The notes under the pieces: generated by a model
What the model was told of the DNA's origin: nothing
The model's database searches: none
The model's input: only the letters and a program-made list of their open reading frames with translations
Program-made: the position numbers and the translations under genes
Origin: JAWKOK01 sp963765875
Lineage (GTDB): Bacteria > Chloroflexota > Anaerolineae > Caldilineales > Caldilineaceae
Direction of reading: 5' to 3'
NCBI GenBank assembly: GCA_963765875.1
Contig: CAVXYK010000012.1
Location: 124,001-188,000 of the forward strand
Length of the DNA: 64,000 nucleotides
Part shown: positions 46,777 to 56,430 of the stretch, piece after piece
Layout of the letters: each line of letters begins with the position of its first letter
Numbering within the stretch: position 1 is the stretch's first letter

Positions 46777-49272
46777 CTATTCGGCTTCGTTTTTCACCGG
46801 CAGTTCGACGGCAATGGGCGCCTGTTCGACCTTGGTGAACCTCAACGTTCCCGCCTCATCAGCGTCGGCATCGAGATCGACAAGGATATGATCGCCGGTT
46901 CCGATCTCGCTACTGAGAAGTCGCTTGCTCAACTCATTCTCAACCGTACGCTGGAGCACCCGGCGCAGCGGGCGGGCGCCGTAGCTCGGATCGTAGCCGA
47001 TTTCGGCGATGTGGCCTGCCGCGGCCTCAGTCAACTCGACGGAGATGCCCAACTCGCCCAATCTGCTGCTGATCTCATCCATGAGCAGCATGACAATCTC
47101 CCGAATATCGACTTCGCTCAGACTCTCAAAGACGATCGTCTCATCGATACGATTCAGGAATTCAGGCCGAAAGAGTCGCTTCAAGCGCTTCTCATACTCA
47201 TCCTCGGTATGTTTGCTCTCATCGAATTCGGCCGTCGTGAAGCCCATGGCCCCACGGCTGATCACTTCCGCCCCAACATTGCTGGTCATGATCACGACCG
47301 TGTTGCGGAAGTCGACCGTGCGCCCCTGGCCATCGGTCAGCCGACCGTCGTCCATGATCTGGAGCAGCGAATTCCAAACTTCTGGATGGGCCTTCTCGAC
47401 CTCGTCGAACAGAATGACCTGGTAAGGACGACGCCGGACCTGTTCGGTCAGTTGGCCGCCCTGATCGTAGCCCACATATCCCGGAGGGGCGCCAAAGAGC
47501 CGGCTGACGCTGTGCGATTCTCGATACTCACTCATATCGATGCGCAGCAGCGCTTCGTCGTCATCGAACATGAAGCCGGCCAAGGCCTTGGTCAACTCGG
47601 TCTTGCCAACGCCTGTCGGCCCCAGGAAGAGGAAGGTGCCGATTGGGCGTTTGGGATCCTTCATGCCGCTACGCGCACGACGGATGGCGTCACTGACGGC
47701 GATGATGGCCTGACTCTGGCCAACGATTCGCTTCTGAAGCACCTCTTCCATGTTCAACAACTTCTCGGACTCCGCCTGCATCATGCTCGAAACCGGGATG
47801 CCCGTCCACGAATGGACGACCTCAGCGATGTCGCCGGCATCGACCATGTCGTCCAGATCGCTCTCCTCACGCCAATCCTCGTAGGCCTGGTTGTACTCTT
47901 CTTCCAACCGTACGCGGTCCGTCTTGAATTGGGCGGCGTTCTCGTAATCACGAGCAGCCCAGGCCTGCTCCTCCTGTGCGACCAGTTCGGCCAATTGCAA
48001 CTTCTGGCGCTTCAATGCCGACGGCATTGAGTACATGGCGACACGCAACTTGGCCGCAGCCTCGTCCATCAGATCGATGGCCTTGTCGGGCAGACGCCGG
48101 TCGGAGACATAACGATTGCTCAGCTTCACAGCCTCAATCAGCGCTTGATCATCGTAGACAATGTTGTGATGTTCTTCATAGCGATGACGGAGACCAAAGA
48201 GTATCTGAATGGCGTCCTCGGCGTTTGGCTCCTCCACATGGACAGGCGCGAAGCGTCTCTCTAGGGCTGCGTCCTTTTCAATCTGCTGGCGATATTCATC
48301 CAGGGTGGTGGCGCCGATGCATTGCAACTCGCCGCGGGCAAGTGCAGGCTTGAGCATATTGCTGGCGTCCATCGCACCGGCTGCATTGCCGGCCCCGACG
48401 ACGGTGTGAAGCTCATCGATGAAGAGGATGATCTCGCCTTCGCTCTGCTGCACCTCTTCGATGCTGGCCTTGAGCCGCTCTTCAAACTCGCCACGGAACC
48501 GTGTGCCGGCCAGCATCGCCCCCAGGTCCAACGAAATCACCTTCTTGCCCATCAATGGTTCGGGCACGTCGTCATTGTAGATGCTCTGAGCCAGGCCCTC
48601 TATGATGGCCGTTTTGCCGACGCCGGCCTCGCCGATGAGCACCGGATTGTTTTTGGTGCGTCGGCAGAGCACCTGCATGACACGCAGGATCTCGCTTTCG
48701 CGTCCGATGACCGGATCGAGTTTGCCTTCGGCGGCCATTTCGGTCAGATCGCGGCCATATTTGGCAAGCACGCGATATTTGCTCTCTGCATTGGGCTCCG
48801 TGACGCGTTTGCCGTCCCGGACCTCTTCGATGGCCGACAGAATGCGTTCCTTGGTCACATTCGCTTCACGCAGGATGTTGGCGCTGGGCGTGTTGCGCTC
48901 AGTGGCAATGGCCAGGAGGATGTGCTCGGTGCTGATGTATTCGTCCTCAAGATTCTTTGCTTCTTCGTTGGCAACATCCATGATACGTTTGAGCCGCGGC
49001 GTAATAAAGACCTGAGCCGTCGGCGTCGATCCATATGGATTGCCGGTGCTACGTGGCGCGCTTTCGAGTACGGCCCGCAGCTTCTCTGCGATGGCGGCGG
49101 CCGGCGCGTCCAGCTGTTGCAGGATCTGCGGCACGGCGCTGTCCTGCTGCTGAACCAATGCCAGGAAGACATGTTCAGTGTCGACCTGGGTATGCTTGTA
49201 GTGCTGCAATATTTCATAGGCCCGCATGGCTGCTTCCTGGGCCTTTTCTGTAAATTTATCGAATCTCATCAT
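46777..49272 (-). CDS. clpC: ATP-dependent Clp protease ATP-binding subunit ClpC
   Basis: 831 residues. An N-terminal double Clp repeat (FTEKAQEAAMRAYEI to about 145), AAA-1 with GEAGVGKTAI and ILFIDELH, a short middle region with a UVR-like segment (ARDYENAAQFKTDRVRLEEEY) that marks ClpC rather than ClpB, AAA-2 with GPTGVGKTEL and VILFDEVEKAHPEVW, and a C-terminal D2-small domain. It unfolds proteins for ClpP. No ClpP or McsA/B gene is adjacent. Two consecutive ATGs make the start uncertain by one residue. A TATAAT lies 57 bases upstream. Confidence 0.96.
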   Translation of the reverse strand: MMRFDKFTEKAQEAAMRAYEILQHYKHTQVDTEHVFLALVQQQDSAVPQILQQLDAPAAAIAEKLRAVLESAPRSTGNPYGSTPTAQVFITPRLKRIMDVANEEAKNLEDEYISTEHILLAIATERNTPSANILREANVTKERILSAIEEVRDGKRVTEPNAESKYRVLAKYGRDLTEMAAEGKLDPVIGRESEILRVMQVLCRRTKNNPVLIGEAGVGKTAIIEGLAQSIYNDDVPEPLMGKKVISLDLGAMLAGTRFRGEFEERLKASIEEVQQSEGEIILFIDELHTVVGAGNAAGAMDASNMLKPALARGELQCIGATTLDEYRQQIEKDAALERRFAPVHVEEPNAEDAIQILFGLRHRYEEHHNIVYDDQALIEAVKLSNRYVSDRRLPDKAIDLMDEAAAKLRVAMYSMPSALKRQKLQLAELVAQEEQAWAARDYENAAQFKTDRVRLEEEYNQAYEDWREESDLDDMVDAGDIAEVVHSWTGIPVSSMMQAESEKLLNMEEVLQKRIVGQSQAIIAVSDAIRRARSGMKDPKRPIGTFLFLGPTGVGKTELTKALAGFMFDDDEALLRIDMSEYRESHSVSRLFGAPPGYVGYDQGGQLTEQVRRRPYQVILFDEVEKAHPEVWNSLLQIMDDGRLTDGQGRTVDFRNTVVIMTSNVGAEVISRGAMGFTTAEFDESKHTEDEYEKRLKRLFRPEFLNRIDETIVFESLSEVDIREIVMLLMDEISSRLGELGISVELTEAAAGHIAEIGYDPSYGARPLRRVLQRTVENELSKRLLSSEIGTGDHILVDLDADADEAGTLRFTKVEQAPIAVELPVKNEAE

Positions 49273-49328
49273 TATGTTTCTTTGCTCCTTGTCGAAGAAC
49301 CCTTGGGTTTCAACTCAGTTGTACAGTT

Positions 49329-49334
49329 ATTATA
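49329..49334 (-). promoter_or_regulatory. -10 element candidate of clpC
   Basis: A perfect TATAAT on the minus strand, 57 bases before the start codon. No good -35 is visible at 16-18 bp. A small inverted repeat aaccc-aa-gggtt lies between it and the gene and could be an operator, but it does not match CIRCE or the CtsR heptad repeat. Confidence 0.4.
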
Positions 49335-49436
49335 CGACAGGAAGCGTAGAGTTGATTCCGAATCGCTGTTTTTCTAATGCAACGCAAATGGAGTGGGGAA
49401 TAGAGAGAAGTCGAGATTGGGGAGTGGGATTGGGTG

Positions 49437-49518
49437 ATTCGGGTGGGCTGAACTTGAGGCCCGGCCCACCCGAATTTCAACCAGGAAGTCCGGCTCTTGG
49501 CAGGAACCGGACTTCCCA
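49437..49518 (-). terminator. Two adjacent hairpins after the baeRF gene
   Basis: attcgggtgggc / gcccacccgaat and ggaagtccgg / accggacttcc are two perfect-arm hairpins in a row, 30-110 bases past the stop of the gene to the right. Neither has a strong T-tract, so termination is inferred from position. They also insulate the clpC promoter. Confidence 0.55.
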
Positions 49519-49547
49519 ACATTCAACAATAGATGAATCGCGTACGA

Positions 49548-50633
49548 TTAATACCGCGTCAGCGCTCCTACCTTCCCGATCGCATCCAACCCTTCATGTT
49601 CATCCAGAATGGTAACGCCGATGCCTTGGCCAATGGCACGACGCATGATACTGTCGATCGCGTCGGGCAATTCCTGAATTCTTCCGCTGCCCATTTCATT
49701 GGCATCTTCCAAACTCAGGACGATGTAGCCGCTATCCACATAGCGGTAGGCCGGTTGCACGAAGCCGTCAATGGCCACAACATGCGATGCCCGACCGCTC
49801 TGGACAGCGGTCAATGTTTCGGCCAGACCGGAAACGGCAGGTCCGCTCTTGTGAACTGTCGTCACAAGAGCATCAGCCACGGCTCTTGAGCGTTCCTCTT
49901 CCGCTTGCTGGGCAATGGCCACGGCCTCGTCTCGAATTTGCGAAGCTGTGGCGTTGGCGTCAGCGGAGAAGTGACCGACAACCATATTGCTCAGTCGATG
50001 GCTGAGTAACTCTTGGAAACGGGCGACATTCTTGTCGGTCCCGGCCAGAATCAGATGGCGCGTATTTGTCCGACGATAGAAATCTTCGGCAAGCTCAGCA
50101 GCTTCCTGGAGGTTCTGACGGGCGACTCCCTTTTCGCTGCGCTGATACCCCTGCGATGACCAGCCGCCCGATTTGTGCAGCTTCACCTCTTCGCCCAGAT
50201 AACCCTCGACCGCTTCAAGAACCCCCATGTGAAAGACGTAGAGACGGGCTCCTTCCTGATCGACCTGGATTACGCCGTACCGTTCGTACGTGTCCAGTAG
50301 CGTGGCCAATTGGCGCACATATGGGCGGAAACTGACAAAGACCGAGTCTTCGACTGGAACCATCAAGCTTTGAGACCACCAGAAATCCTCAGCCCCACAA
50401 CTGTACATGATCAGACCACGACCCTGCCAGTTGTAGCCCATCTCCACATAGTTCTGCATGCGTTCTTTGTCCGCCCGTGATGCCCCCTCTGCTTTGTCGA
50501 GCAGGCTGCGCAGGGCTAGTTTGTATTTTTCGGGTGACCGCCTGTGGGGATCGACATTTAGGGTGACGCTGAGAACGGGGTGCTCGGGGCTCTCAAACTC
50601 AATAGCCTGACGAACGTCAACATCTGTGAGCAT
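49548..50633 (-). CDS. Bacterial eRF1/Vms1-like (baeRF family) protein
   Basis: 361 residues. The pattern matches the baeRF group: a beta-rich N-domain (VLSVTLNVDPHRR), VIQVDQEGARLYVFHMG, then GGWSSQGYQRS at about 156-166, the position occupied by the catalytic GGQ-type loop in eRF1/Vms1 relatives. A helical linker (ARQNLQEAAELAEDFYRR) leads to ILAGTDKNVARFQELL and a C-terminal domain ending GKVGALTRY, the family ending. Relatives hydrolyse peptidyl-tRNA on stalled ribosomes; whether this one does is not shown. It neighbours clpC, suggesting a protein-quality role. Confidence 0.78.
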   Translation of the reverse strand: MLTDVDVRQAIEFESPEHPVLSVTLNVDPHRRSPEKYKLALRSLLDKAEGASRADKERMQNYVEMGYNWQGRGLIMYSCGAEDFWWSQSLMVPVEDSVFVSFRPYVRQLATLLDTYERYGVIQVDQEGARLYVFHMGVLEAVEGYLGEEVKLHKSGGWSSQGYQRSEKGVARQNLQEAAELAEDFYRRTNTRHLILAGTDKNVARFQELLSHRLSNMVVGHFSADANATASQIRDEAVAIAQQAEEERSRAVADALVTTVHKSGPAVSGLAETLTAVQSGRASHVVAIDGFVQPAYRYVDSGYIVLSLEDANEMGSGRIQELPDAIDSIMRRAIGQGIGVTILDEHEGLDAIGKVGALTRY

Positions 50634-50838
50634 ATCATTCCTCTACTTTCATCAGTGGATGGACCATTCAAACACCGGCGAAAAACCCCTGAAATTAAGG
50701 CCGGTGATGAACGTCCGTGATAGTAGGAAGGGAACTGAACTGTGGTCTGTTGATTCAACAGTAGCATTTTGGCAATTGCTTGTCAACAGCGTCGAAAACG
50801 CTTACCATTGGCAGATGGATCTCTAGCACAACCATCGA

Positions 50839-50993
50839 TGAGTCTGCGGCAATAGGCCTTTTTCGCCACAGATTCACACAGATTGAAAAAGGATGAGATA
50901 CTGATAGTACTGGGATTACTCTGGACATGAGTAAACCATCTGTGAAGATCAGGTCCTTTCCTGTGGCTAATTCTTGTTTTTCCGGCAGGTTCA
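50839..50993. mobile_element. MITE-like element, 155 bp, TCGA target duplication
   Basis: The left end tgagtctgcggcaataggcc and right end (ccggcaggttca) are imperfect inverted repeats. TCGA occurs immediately on both sides (50835-50838 and 50994-50997). The interior contains cgccacagattcacacag and atctgtgaag-type words. It has the same length and arrangement as the element at 62572-62726. Non-coding. Confidence 0.82.
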
Positions 50994-51072
50994 TCGATAT
51001 TTGGGGTTCACCGTCCTGAATACCACGATCAAATCGTCGATCAGGTTCTATCATCTTGCGGCAGAGATATCG

Positions 51073-51092
51073 GTGACCTCAGTTGAGGTCAC
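51073..51092. promoter_or_regulatory. Perfect palindrome, candidate operator of the AstE-like gene
   Basis: gtgacctca-gt-tgaggtcac is a perfect 9-bp inverted repeat with two central bases, ending 11 bases before the ribosome site. Size and symmetry are those of a dimeric repressor site (GntR- or MarR-like). The regulator is not identifiable here. Confidence 0.55.
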
Positions 51093-51118
51093 ACACCAAA
51101 ATCGAAGGAGCACTAATC

Positions 51119-52237
51119 TTGTCCAATCAACTATCGCTTGGGACTGCCGTTGCTCAGCCTGGAACCATCCAATATAGCCGCTGGAACGCGTTCAAATTCT
51201 CAACAGACACGACTGAATTCCTGCCGGTCATTATTGCACAAGGACGCGAGGAGGGGCCGTGCATCTGGCTCACTGCCGGGATCCACGGTTCCGAACACGC
51301 CGGGCCTTCTGTGCTGTATCAGCTGATCGATCAGGCATTGGTCGATCAGTTGAAGGGCACAATCGTAGCGTTGCCTGCACTCTGCCCAGTTGGCCTACGC
51401 ACCATGGCCTACACACCCTACCACGTGCCCGAAAATCCCGATCGCCTCTGGCCGGACGGGCGCGAGGCACAAGCGCAGGACCCGGACAAGGCGCCGCCTT
51501 CAGCGCAGGAGATCGCCTATGCACGTCTATTTGAGGAGATGAAAGCATCGGCCGACTTCCTCATCGACTATCACAACGCGGCCACCGGTTCCATTTCGTT
51601 TGTCTTCCGCGACCGTGTGCTCTACCCCGAAGATGACGATGCAAAAACTGCGCAGGCCGATGCAGAAGCGCTCTCGACGCGCCTGGGCGAGATGATCGAC
51701 GCCTACGGCCACACGGTGATCAACGAGTTTCCGGTCGAGAAGTACATCGACGAGAAGCTGCACCGGTCGACCTCCGGCGCGGCATTGCTGGCCGGACGTA
51801 TCCCCGCCTTCACCGTCGAGTTGAGCACCGGCCACATGCCCGACCCGGCAGTGGTGGCGGCGTCGGTGGCGGGGACGCGAAATGTGTTGCGATGGGCCGG
51901 CATGCTCGATAGTCCAGCCGAACCGATCAGCGGAATTACGGTCGCTGATCCCGGTTATGCCGTGCGCCGCAGACTCACGCCACGCGTGACCGAACCCTGC
52001 GTAGTGTTGCACACCGTCCAGCCCGGCGACGAACTGCGCACAGGCGATGTGGTGGCTGAAACGCGGGATATCTGGGGACGGCCGATAGGTGACGGTGTAC
52101 TGCGATCCGAATATGACGGCATTGTCATCGGGCGTGCCCACGGGATATACTACGATCCGGGCGACGCCGTACTGTCGATGGGCATCCGCGACGATGCCGA
52201 TCTGGTCGGCCCCTATCCGGCCGAGTTCTTCAAATAA
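51119..52237 (+). CDS. Succinylglutamate desuccinylase/aspartoacylase family zinc hydrolase
   Basis: About 372 residues from a TTG start (aaggag nine bases before; no ATG or GTG is better placed). Zinc ligands are His and Glu of GIHGSEHAGPS and the His of IDYHNAATGS, and the oxyanion or substrate region ENPDRLWPDG follows the first motif. The catalytic Glu is probably in AFTVELSTGH. A C-terminal beta domain (VLHTVQPGDELRTGDVVAETRD, lipoyl-like barrel) is as in AstE/AspA proteins. It would cleave an N-acyl amino acid or a related amide. A palindrome just upstream suggests repressor control. Confidence 0.86.
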   Translation: MSNQLSLGTAVAQPGTIQYSRWNAFKFSTDTTEFLPVIIAQGREEGPCIWLTAGIHGSEHAGPSVLYQLIDQALVDQLKGTIVALPALCPVGLRTMAYTPYHVPENPDRLWPDGREAQAQDPDKAPPSAQEIAYARLFEEMKASADFLIDYHNAATGSISFVFRDRVLYPEDDDAKTAQADAEALSTRLGEMIDAYGHTVINEFPVEKYIDEKLHRSTSGAALLAGRIPAFTVELSTGHMPDPAVVAASVAGTRNVLRWAGMLDSPAEPISGITVADPGYAVRRRLTPRVTEPCVVLHTVQPGDELRTGDVVAETRDIWGRPIGDGVLRSEYDGIVIGRAHGIYYDPGDAVLSMGIRDDADLVGPYPAEFFK

Positions 52238-52313
52238 AAGAGCATACGAATCTGGTGGAAGGATACGGCAAACCCAATGGCGGGGCGGCTCTCTGTCGGC
52301 AAGGCCAAGCTCT

Positions 52314-52541
52314 GTAGGGACAGGGCATTCCCCGTAACCACGATGTCGATGCCAAGAGAACCATCTGCGCGGGCAACGACCCCTTCCCGAGACAGATCAG
52401 GAATGGCCCTGTCCGCTCCGTGGAAATGGCATTGTGCAGACAAGGCATTCCGACGATGCTATGTTGTTGAGATGCAGCCATTGCACTTGACCCTGTTTGT
52501 AGTTGAACCGATTGGCGGAGAATGCCTTGTCCCTGCGCTGG
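52314..52541. repeat. Inverted repeat with GACAGGGCATTCC arms
   Basis: gtagggacagggcattcccc near the left and gagaatgccttgtccctgc near the right are complementary with few mismatches; inner words aatggccctgtcc and gacaaggcattccg repeat the motif. The whole gap between two convergent genes is this structure, and no coding frame of quality is seen in it. Confidence 0.6.
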
Positions 52542-52553
52542 TCTGACGCACGG

Positions 52554-53708
52554 CTAGGCGAACCGACGCCGGAACGCGCTGTAGAGTTCATCCAATTCGG
52601 CGGGTGGCAACGCGTCGTCGACCATGATTGCCAACGCGGCCGGATCCAAAACATCACAGAGTTTGAGCACTTCATCCGCCGGACAGATGGCCAGCACCGA
52701 ACGACCACTGGCCTGAATCTTCTGGAACATCTCTACCCAGGCCAGAGCCGATGGATAGCCGGCGCCGGGTGTGAATTGGATGGCTTGCAGACCCGGCACA
52801 GTCAACAATGAGTCGATGTGCTTGGCCGCGCCCGGCCCATCCAGATGGAAAAAGGCCCGTCCGGCTGTGGCAGACTGGCGGGCAATGTCCGGCAGAAACA
52901 TCTCTTCGAAATGTTTGGGGCCGATGAGGGCGTTGAAATCGCAGGCCATGAGCGCATACGGCCGGCTGGACCAGAGTCCGAAGAAGTGAATCATGGGCGC
53001 GCCGAGATCGACGGTCTGACGATAGAGTTCGATGAAAGCGCTGCGCCAGCCAAAGTACATCTCGTCAACAGCTGCATGGATAGTCTCTGGTCGATCGACC
53101 ATGTCGTAGGCAAGCTTGGTCGAACCACGCAGCGTGATCAGCGTGTCGGCGGTGCCGCCGAGATCGGGTGTACAGACGACGTAGTTGCCGGCCGCGTCCT
53201 GGGCAGCCCGGCTCAACAACGTCTGCATGCGAACCCACCACTCATTTTCGGGGTCCGGCGAACGCCGATCAGGTATGTTTGACCACTCATCGTCGATGAA
53301 GGGATGGGTCCAACTCGTGTCAGCGCTGCTCTCGCGCAGACCGCCGTAGAGACCGCCCTGGAGCACTGCGCCAAAGTCGGCCCGAATGGTCGGAATGGTA
53401 TCGCCGACGAAATGTTGCTGGCGAAGATCTTCAAGTTTGGCCGCATACCAGGCTTCAGGATCATCGATCAGGGTTAGTCGCCGGCGAATGGATCGAGATG
53501 GATTCTTGTTGGCCGACGCCATGAAGATGGGCGGTCCGGTCAATTCCTGGCGCCACCACGCTTCATAGCGCTGGGTGATCTCCGGAAATGTAGGACAATA
53601 GGTCAATGGCTGCAAGGCACTTGCCGACAGGCGCTCCGTCCACGTCGTCAACTCCGGGATCGGAAAAGTATCCCCATGGGATAGTGTCTTGGACATGTTC
53701 GGATTCAC
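52554..53708 (-). CDS. Uroporphyrinogen decarboxylase-like (URO-D superfamily) protein
   Basis: 384 residues. The C-terminal half has the URO-D-type barrel pattern: PYALMACDFNALIGPKHFEEMFLP, GRAFFHLDGPGAAKHIDSLL, AIQFTPGAGYPSALAWVEMF and RSVLAICPADEVLKLCDVL. The N-terminal half (YEAWWRQELTGPPIFMASAN) matches the divergent group often found with corrinoid methyltransferase genes or sugar-utilisation loci, rather than haem synthesis. No corrinoid protein lies nearby. Function uncertain. Start ATG, with an alternative four codons in (MSKTLS). Confidence 0.78.
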   Translation of the reverse strand: MNPNMSKTLSHGDTFPIPELTTWTERLSASALQPLTYCPTFPEITQRYEAWWRQELTGPPIFMASANKNPSRSIRRRLTLIDDPEAWYAAKLEDLRQQHFVGDTIPTIRADFGAVLQGGLYGGLRESSADTSWTHPFIDDEWSNIPDRRSPDPENEWWVRMQTLLSRAAQDAAGNYVVCTPDLGGTADTLITLRGSTKLAYDMVDRPETIHAAVDEMYFGWRSAFIELYRQTVDLGAPMIHFFGLWSSRPYALMACDFNALIGPKHFEEMFLPDIARQSATAGRAFFHLDGPGAAKHIDSLLTVPGLQAIQFTPGAGYPSALAWVEMFQKIQASGRSVLAICPADEVLKLCDVLDPAALAIMVDDALPPAELDELYSAFRRRFA

Positions 53709-53767
53709 TCCTCGATGATCTATAATGGATTTGATCTGTACTGGCTTTTGTCAAAGCGCCTTATTGG

Positions 53768-53933
53768 TGACTCCGCTGCAAAAACGAAAACTAGCCACAG
53801 ATGGCCACAGATAGGAACCTGATATACACAGATGGTTCTCGGATGCTCCAGAGTAATCCTGGTCCAATCAGTGTCTTATCCTCTTTCCATCTGTGTAAAT
53901 CTGTGGCGAAAAAAGCTTTTTGCAGTAGTGTCA
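53768..53933. mobile_element. MITE-like element, 166 bp, TTGG target duplication
   Basis: Left end tgactccgctgcaaaaacga, right end ctttttgcagtagtgtca, complementary to each other. TTGG flanks both sides (53764-53767, 53934-53937). It is in the opposite orientation to the copies at 50839 and 62572 and has an extra ccatctgtggc-type word of about 11 bp, which accounts for the length. Non-coding. Confidence 0.82.
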
Positions 53934-54175
53934 TTGGTGAAAAGAGCGTCCATGATCCGAACCGTTTGCTCTGGCTGATTGTTACGTTCTTCTAATCTAG
54001 GCCCAAACAAATCCTAACCTTCTTCAGGTATCCTGGCAATGGCGGTCACTTGAGGAGCGCGTAAGCACCCCGTTGATATATCCACAGGCCGGCCCGAATC
54101 AATGAACCCGGATTCGGAGCTGCGATCCAATGAGTCGATTTCTATACTGATTTTATTTGCATGAGGTGAAGACAG
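53934..54175. other. Leader region of the PDZ-repeat gene
   Basis: No gene, RNA or repeat is visible. atgaggtgaagacag precedes the start codon and offers only a weak ribosome site (aggtgaag). Confidence 0.4.
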
Positions 54176-56265
54176 ATGAACACAGACAAGCATAGCAAGA
54201 TGCGAATACATAACCTATTGGCCGTGATCGGCTTGGCGCTCTTGTTGACTGCCGGCCTGGGAGGGACTGTTTCCGCAGCGTCTGCTCAGGTTCCTGCGCT
54301 GGAAAAAGCAGCAGAGATGCATGACGAGCCGGGCGTCCTTATCGTCTCTGTCCTCCCGGAAAGCCCGGCTGACGAAGCCGGACTCTCTCGTGGTGATATC
54401 GTGCTGGCGGTCGATGAGGAGCCGGTCGACGATGCAGAGAGCTTCGCAAAGATCATCGGCGCTCTGGAAGCCGGCGATGAGGTAGTGCTCACCGCACTAC
54501 ATGGCGACGACACGCTTGAGCTGTCGGCCGTACTTGGCCAACGCAATGGTCGAACGTTTCTCGGCGTGGTTCCCTATGTCGCAGAAGATTTAGATGTAGA
54601 CAAAGCGGATCCGGAATCCGACGAGGCTGACACAGATGAAGCCGACGCTATGCCAGAGGACGCGATAACAGAGGACGACGATGTAGACGGTCCGGACGAA
54701 GAGGGCGAAGAATCGACGTCCCCTCGAACGAGGATGCACGGCATGATGCCCTTTGGCCAGGGTGGGGCTTTGATCTCTCAAGTTGTCTCAGATGGCCCCG
54801 CTGCCGAAGCAGGCCTGATGGCCGGCGATCTGATCGTGGCGGTTGATGGCGAAGCGCTGGGCGAAAGCGCTGATTTAGCCGACCTGATCGGTGGCTATGC
54901 CCCAGGCGACGAAATCACGCTGACTGTTCACAACGTTGAATCCAACGAAAAACTGGAAGTTCCTGTCACGCTTGGCGCGCACCCTGATGATGACGGACGC
55001 GCCTTCCTGGGCGTTGCCTATATGCCTGTACCAACGATGCCGGGCTTGGGCGATATCTTGCCTGAATACGATGCAGATGAGAAGCGGACGAAGACTGGAT
55101 GAAAACCATCCGGCAAACTGATCCGCCAGCAGCTGCCAGGCCGTCTGATACACCCTCTGGCAAGTGGTGTGATGATTGCCGATGTTGTCAGTGGCGGCCC
55201 GGCAGATGATGCGGGCCTGGTCATCGGCGATCTGATCGTAGCGGTTGACGGCGAAGAACTGACGGCCGATGTCGACCTTGCCGAATTGATCGGCGCTTTC
55301 GCCCCTGGTGACGAGATCGTTCTGAGCATCCACAATCCCGAAGCCAGTGAGACCATGGAGGTGCCGATCACGCTCGGCGCGCATCCGGATGACGAGGAAA
55401 GAGCCTTCTTGGGCATCGCCTATGCGATCGCTCCGATGCTCGGCGACCAAGATGAAGATGATGCCGAAAACGAGTCTACAGAGGAAGGCTCGGCTGAGGG
55501 CAGCGAGACGGATATGGATGGCGATGATAATGAAGCCACCGAGCAAGACGATATGGCGGTCGAAGAGGCCGACCCTGCCGATGTAGAGAAGGGGGACCTG
55601 CCGGACGCCATACCCTCAGCGTCGCCAAGCGCGCATGGGTCGGGACGGGGCCATGGTGACGGGTGTGGTCGACGGGGGCCCGGCAGACAGAGCGGGCCTG
55701 GTGCAGGGTGATGTGATTGTCGCCGTCGACGGTGAGAAGCTGACCGGTGACGCCGCCTTGGGTGATCAGATCGGATCATATGCACCTGGCGATGAGGTCA
55801 CCTTGACCGTCTACAGCAGAGGCTCTCTGGAGACAAAGGATGTGCCGGTCACGTTGGACGTCCACCCCGAAGATGAGTCCAAGGCGTTTTTGGGCGTGGC
55901 CTATGTGTCGGCTCCAGAACGCACACCCGGTCAGCGTTATCAGCGGGGTCCGAGCCAGATTGTCCCACCTCAAGGTGAAGAACTGGAGGATGGGCATAGG
56001 TGTCTCCATGGACATTCGCCTGAAGACCATGAGCGTCATCACGGTCAATTCCATGGCAAAGGCCATAAGAACCATCCCTAGATGTGACGGGCATGGCGGC
56101 ATGCGCATGCCCCCGTTCCACCACGGCATCGGCGGTCATGGGCTGGAGGACTTCGACTTCAACTCACTGAGCGAGAAAGACCTTGAAATAGTGCAGGAGA
56201 TGTTCCACTTCCTCTTCCCGGATGTAGAGCTTGAGGGCGAATCCGACGGCAAGGGCGGGTTGTAG
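54176..56265 (+). CDS. Secreted multi-PDZ protein without protease domain (in-frame stop and two frameshifts)
   Basis: About 695 codons in all. Signal peptide MRIHNLLAVIGLALLLTAGL after a short leader. Four PDZ-like modules repeat the pattern SVLPESPADEAGLSRGDIVLAVD, VSDGPAAEAGLMAGDLIVAVDG, VSGGPADDAGLVIGDLIVAVDG and VDGGPADRAGLVQGDVIVAVDG, each followed by APGDEITLTVHN-like and VTLGAHPDDDGRAFLGVAY-like segments. Acidic linkers (DEADTDEADAMPED) join them. A TGA at 55100-55102 interrupts but the same frame resumes; shifts occur near 55620-55650 and 56075-56090. The C-terminus is His/Gly-rich (HGHSPEDHERHHGQFHGKGH) then acidic. No DegP-type catalytic triad is present. Possibly a scaffold or metal-binding periplasmic or extracellular protein. 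Confidence 0.75.
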
Positions 56266-56300
56266 AGCGAAGCCTGACAGACGAAACTTGCAGGATCATA

Positions 56301-56348
56301 AAGGCGGTGTGGGTCGGCGAAGTATGCTGACCCACACCGCTTTTCTTT
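56301..56348 (+). terminator. Intrinsic terminator of the PDZ-repeat gene
   Basis: aaggcggtgtgggtcggc pairs with gctgacccacaccgctt over 17 bp, with a seven-base loop and a trailing ttttctttt, 36 bases after the stop. Confidence 0.88.
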
Positions 56349-56430
56349 TCTCAAGAAGTTGTTGCGCTAGTGGTCGTGCGGACTAGATATGGCCGGCAGG
56401 CACGGCTCTTGAACGTTTACAAAAGAACCG

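Noticed and set aside
46756..48030. A 424-codon open frame opposite clpC
   Set aside because: clpC is fully conserved on the other strand; the antisense frame has no family features and arises from codon bias.
49273..49330. CIRCE or CtsR operator before clpC
   Set aside because: Neither the CIRCE inverted repeat nor the tandem CtsR heptads are present; only a weak aaccc/gggtt repeat is seen.
54176..56265. HtrA/DegP protease
   Set aside because: PDZ modules are present but no catalytic His-Asp-Ser domain was found in any frame across the gene.
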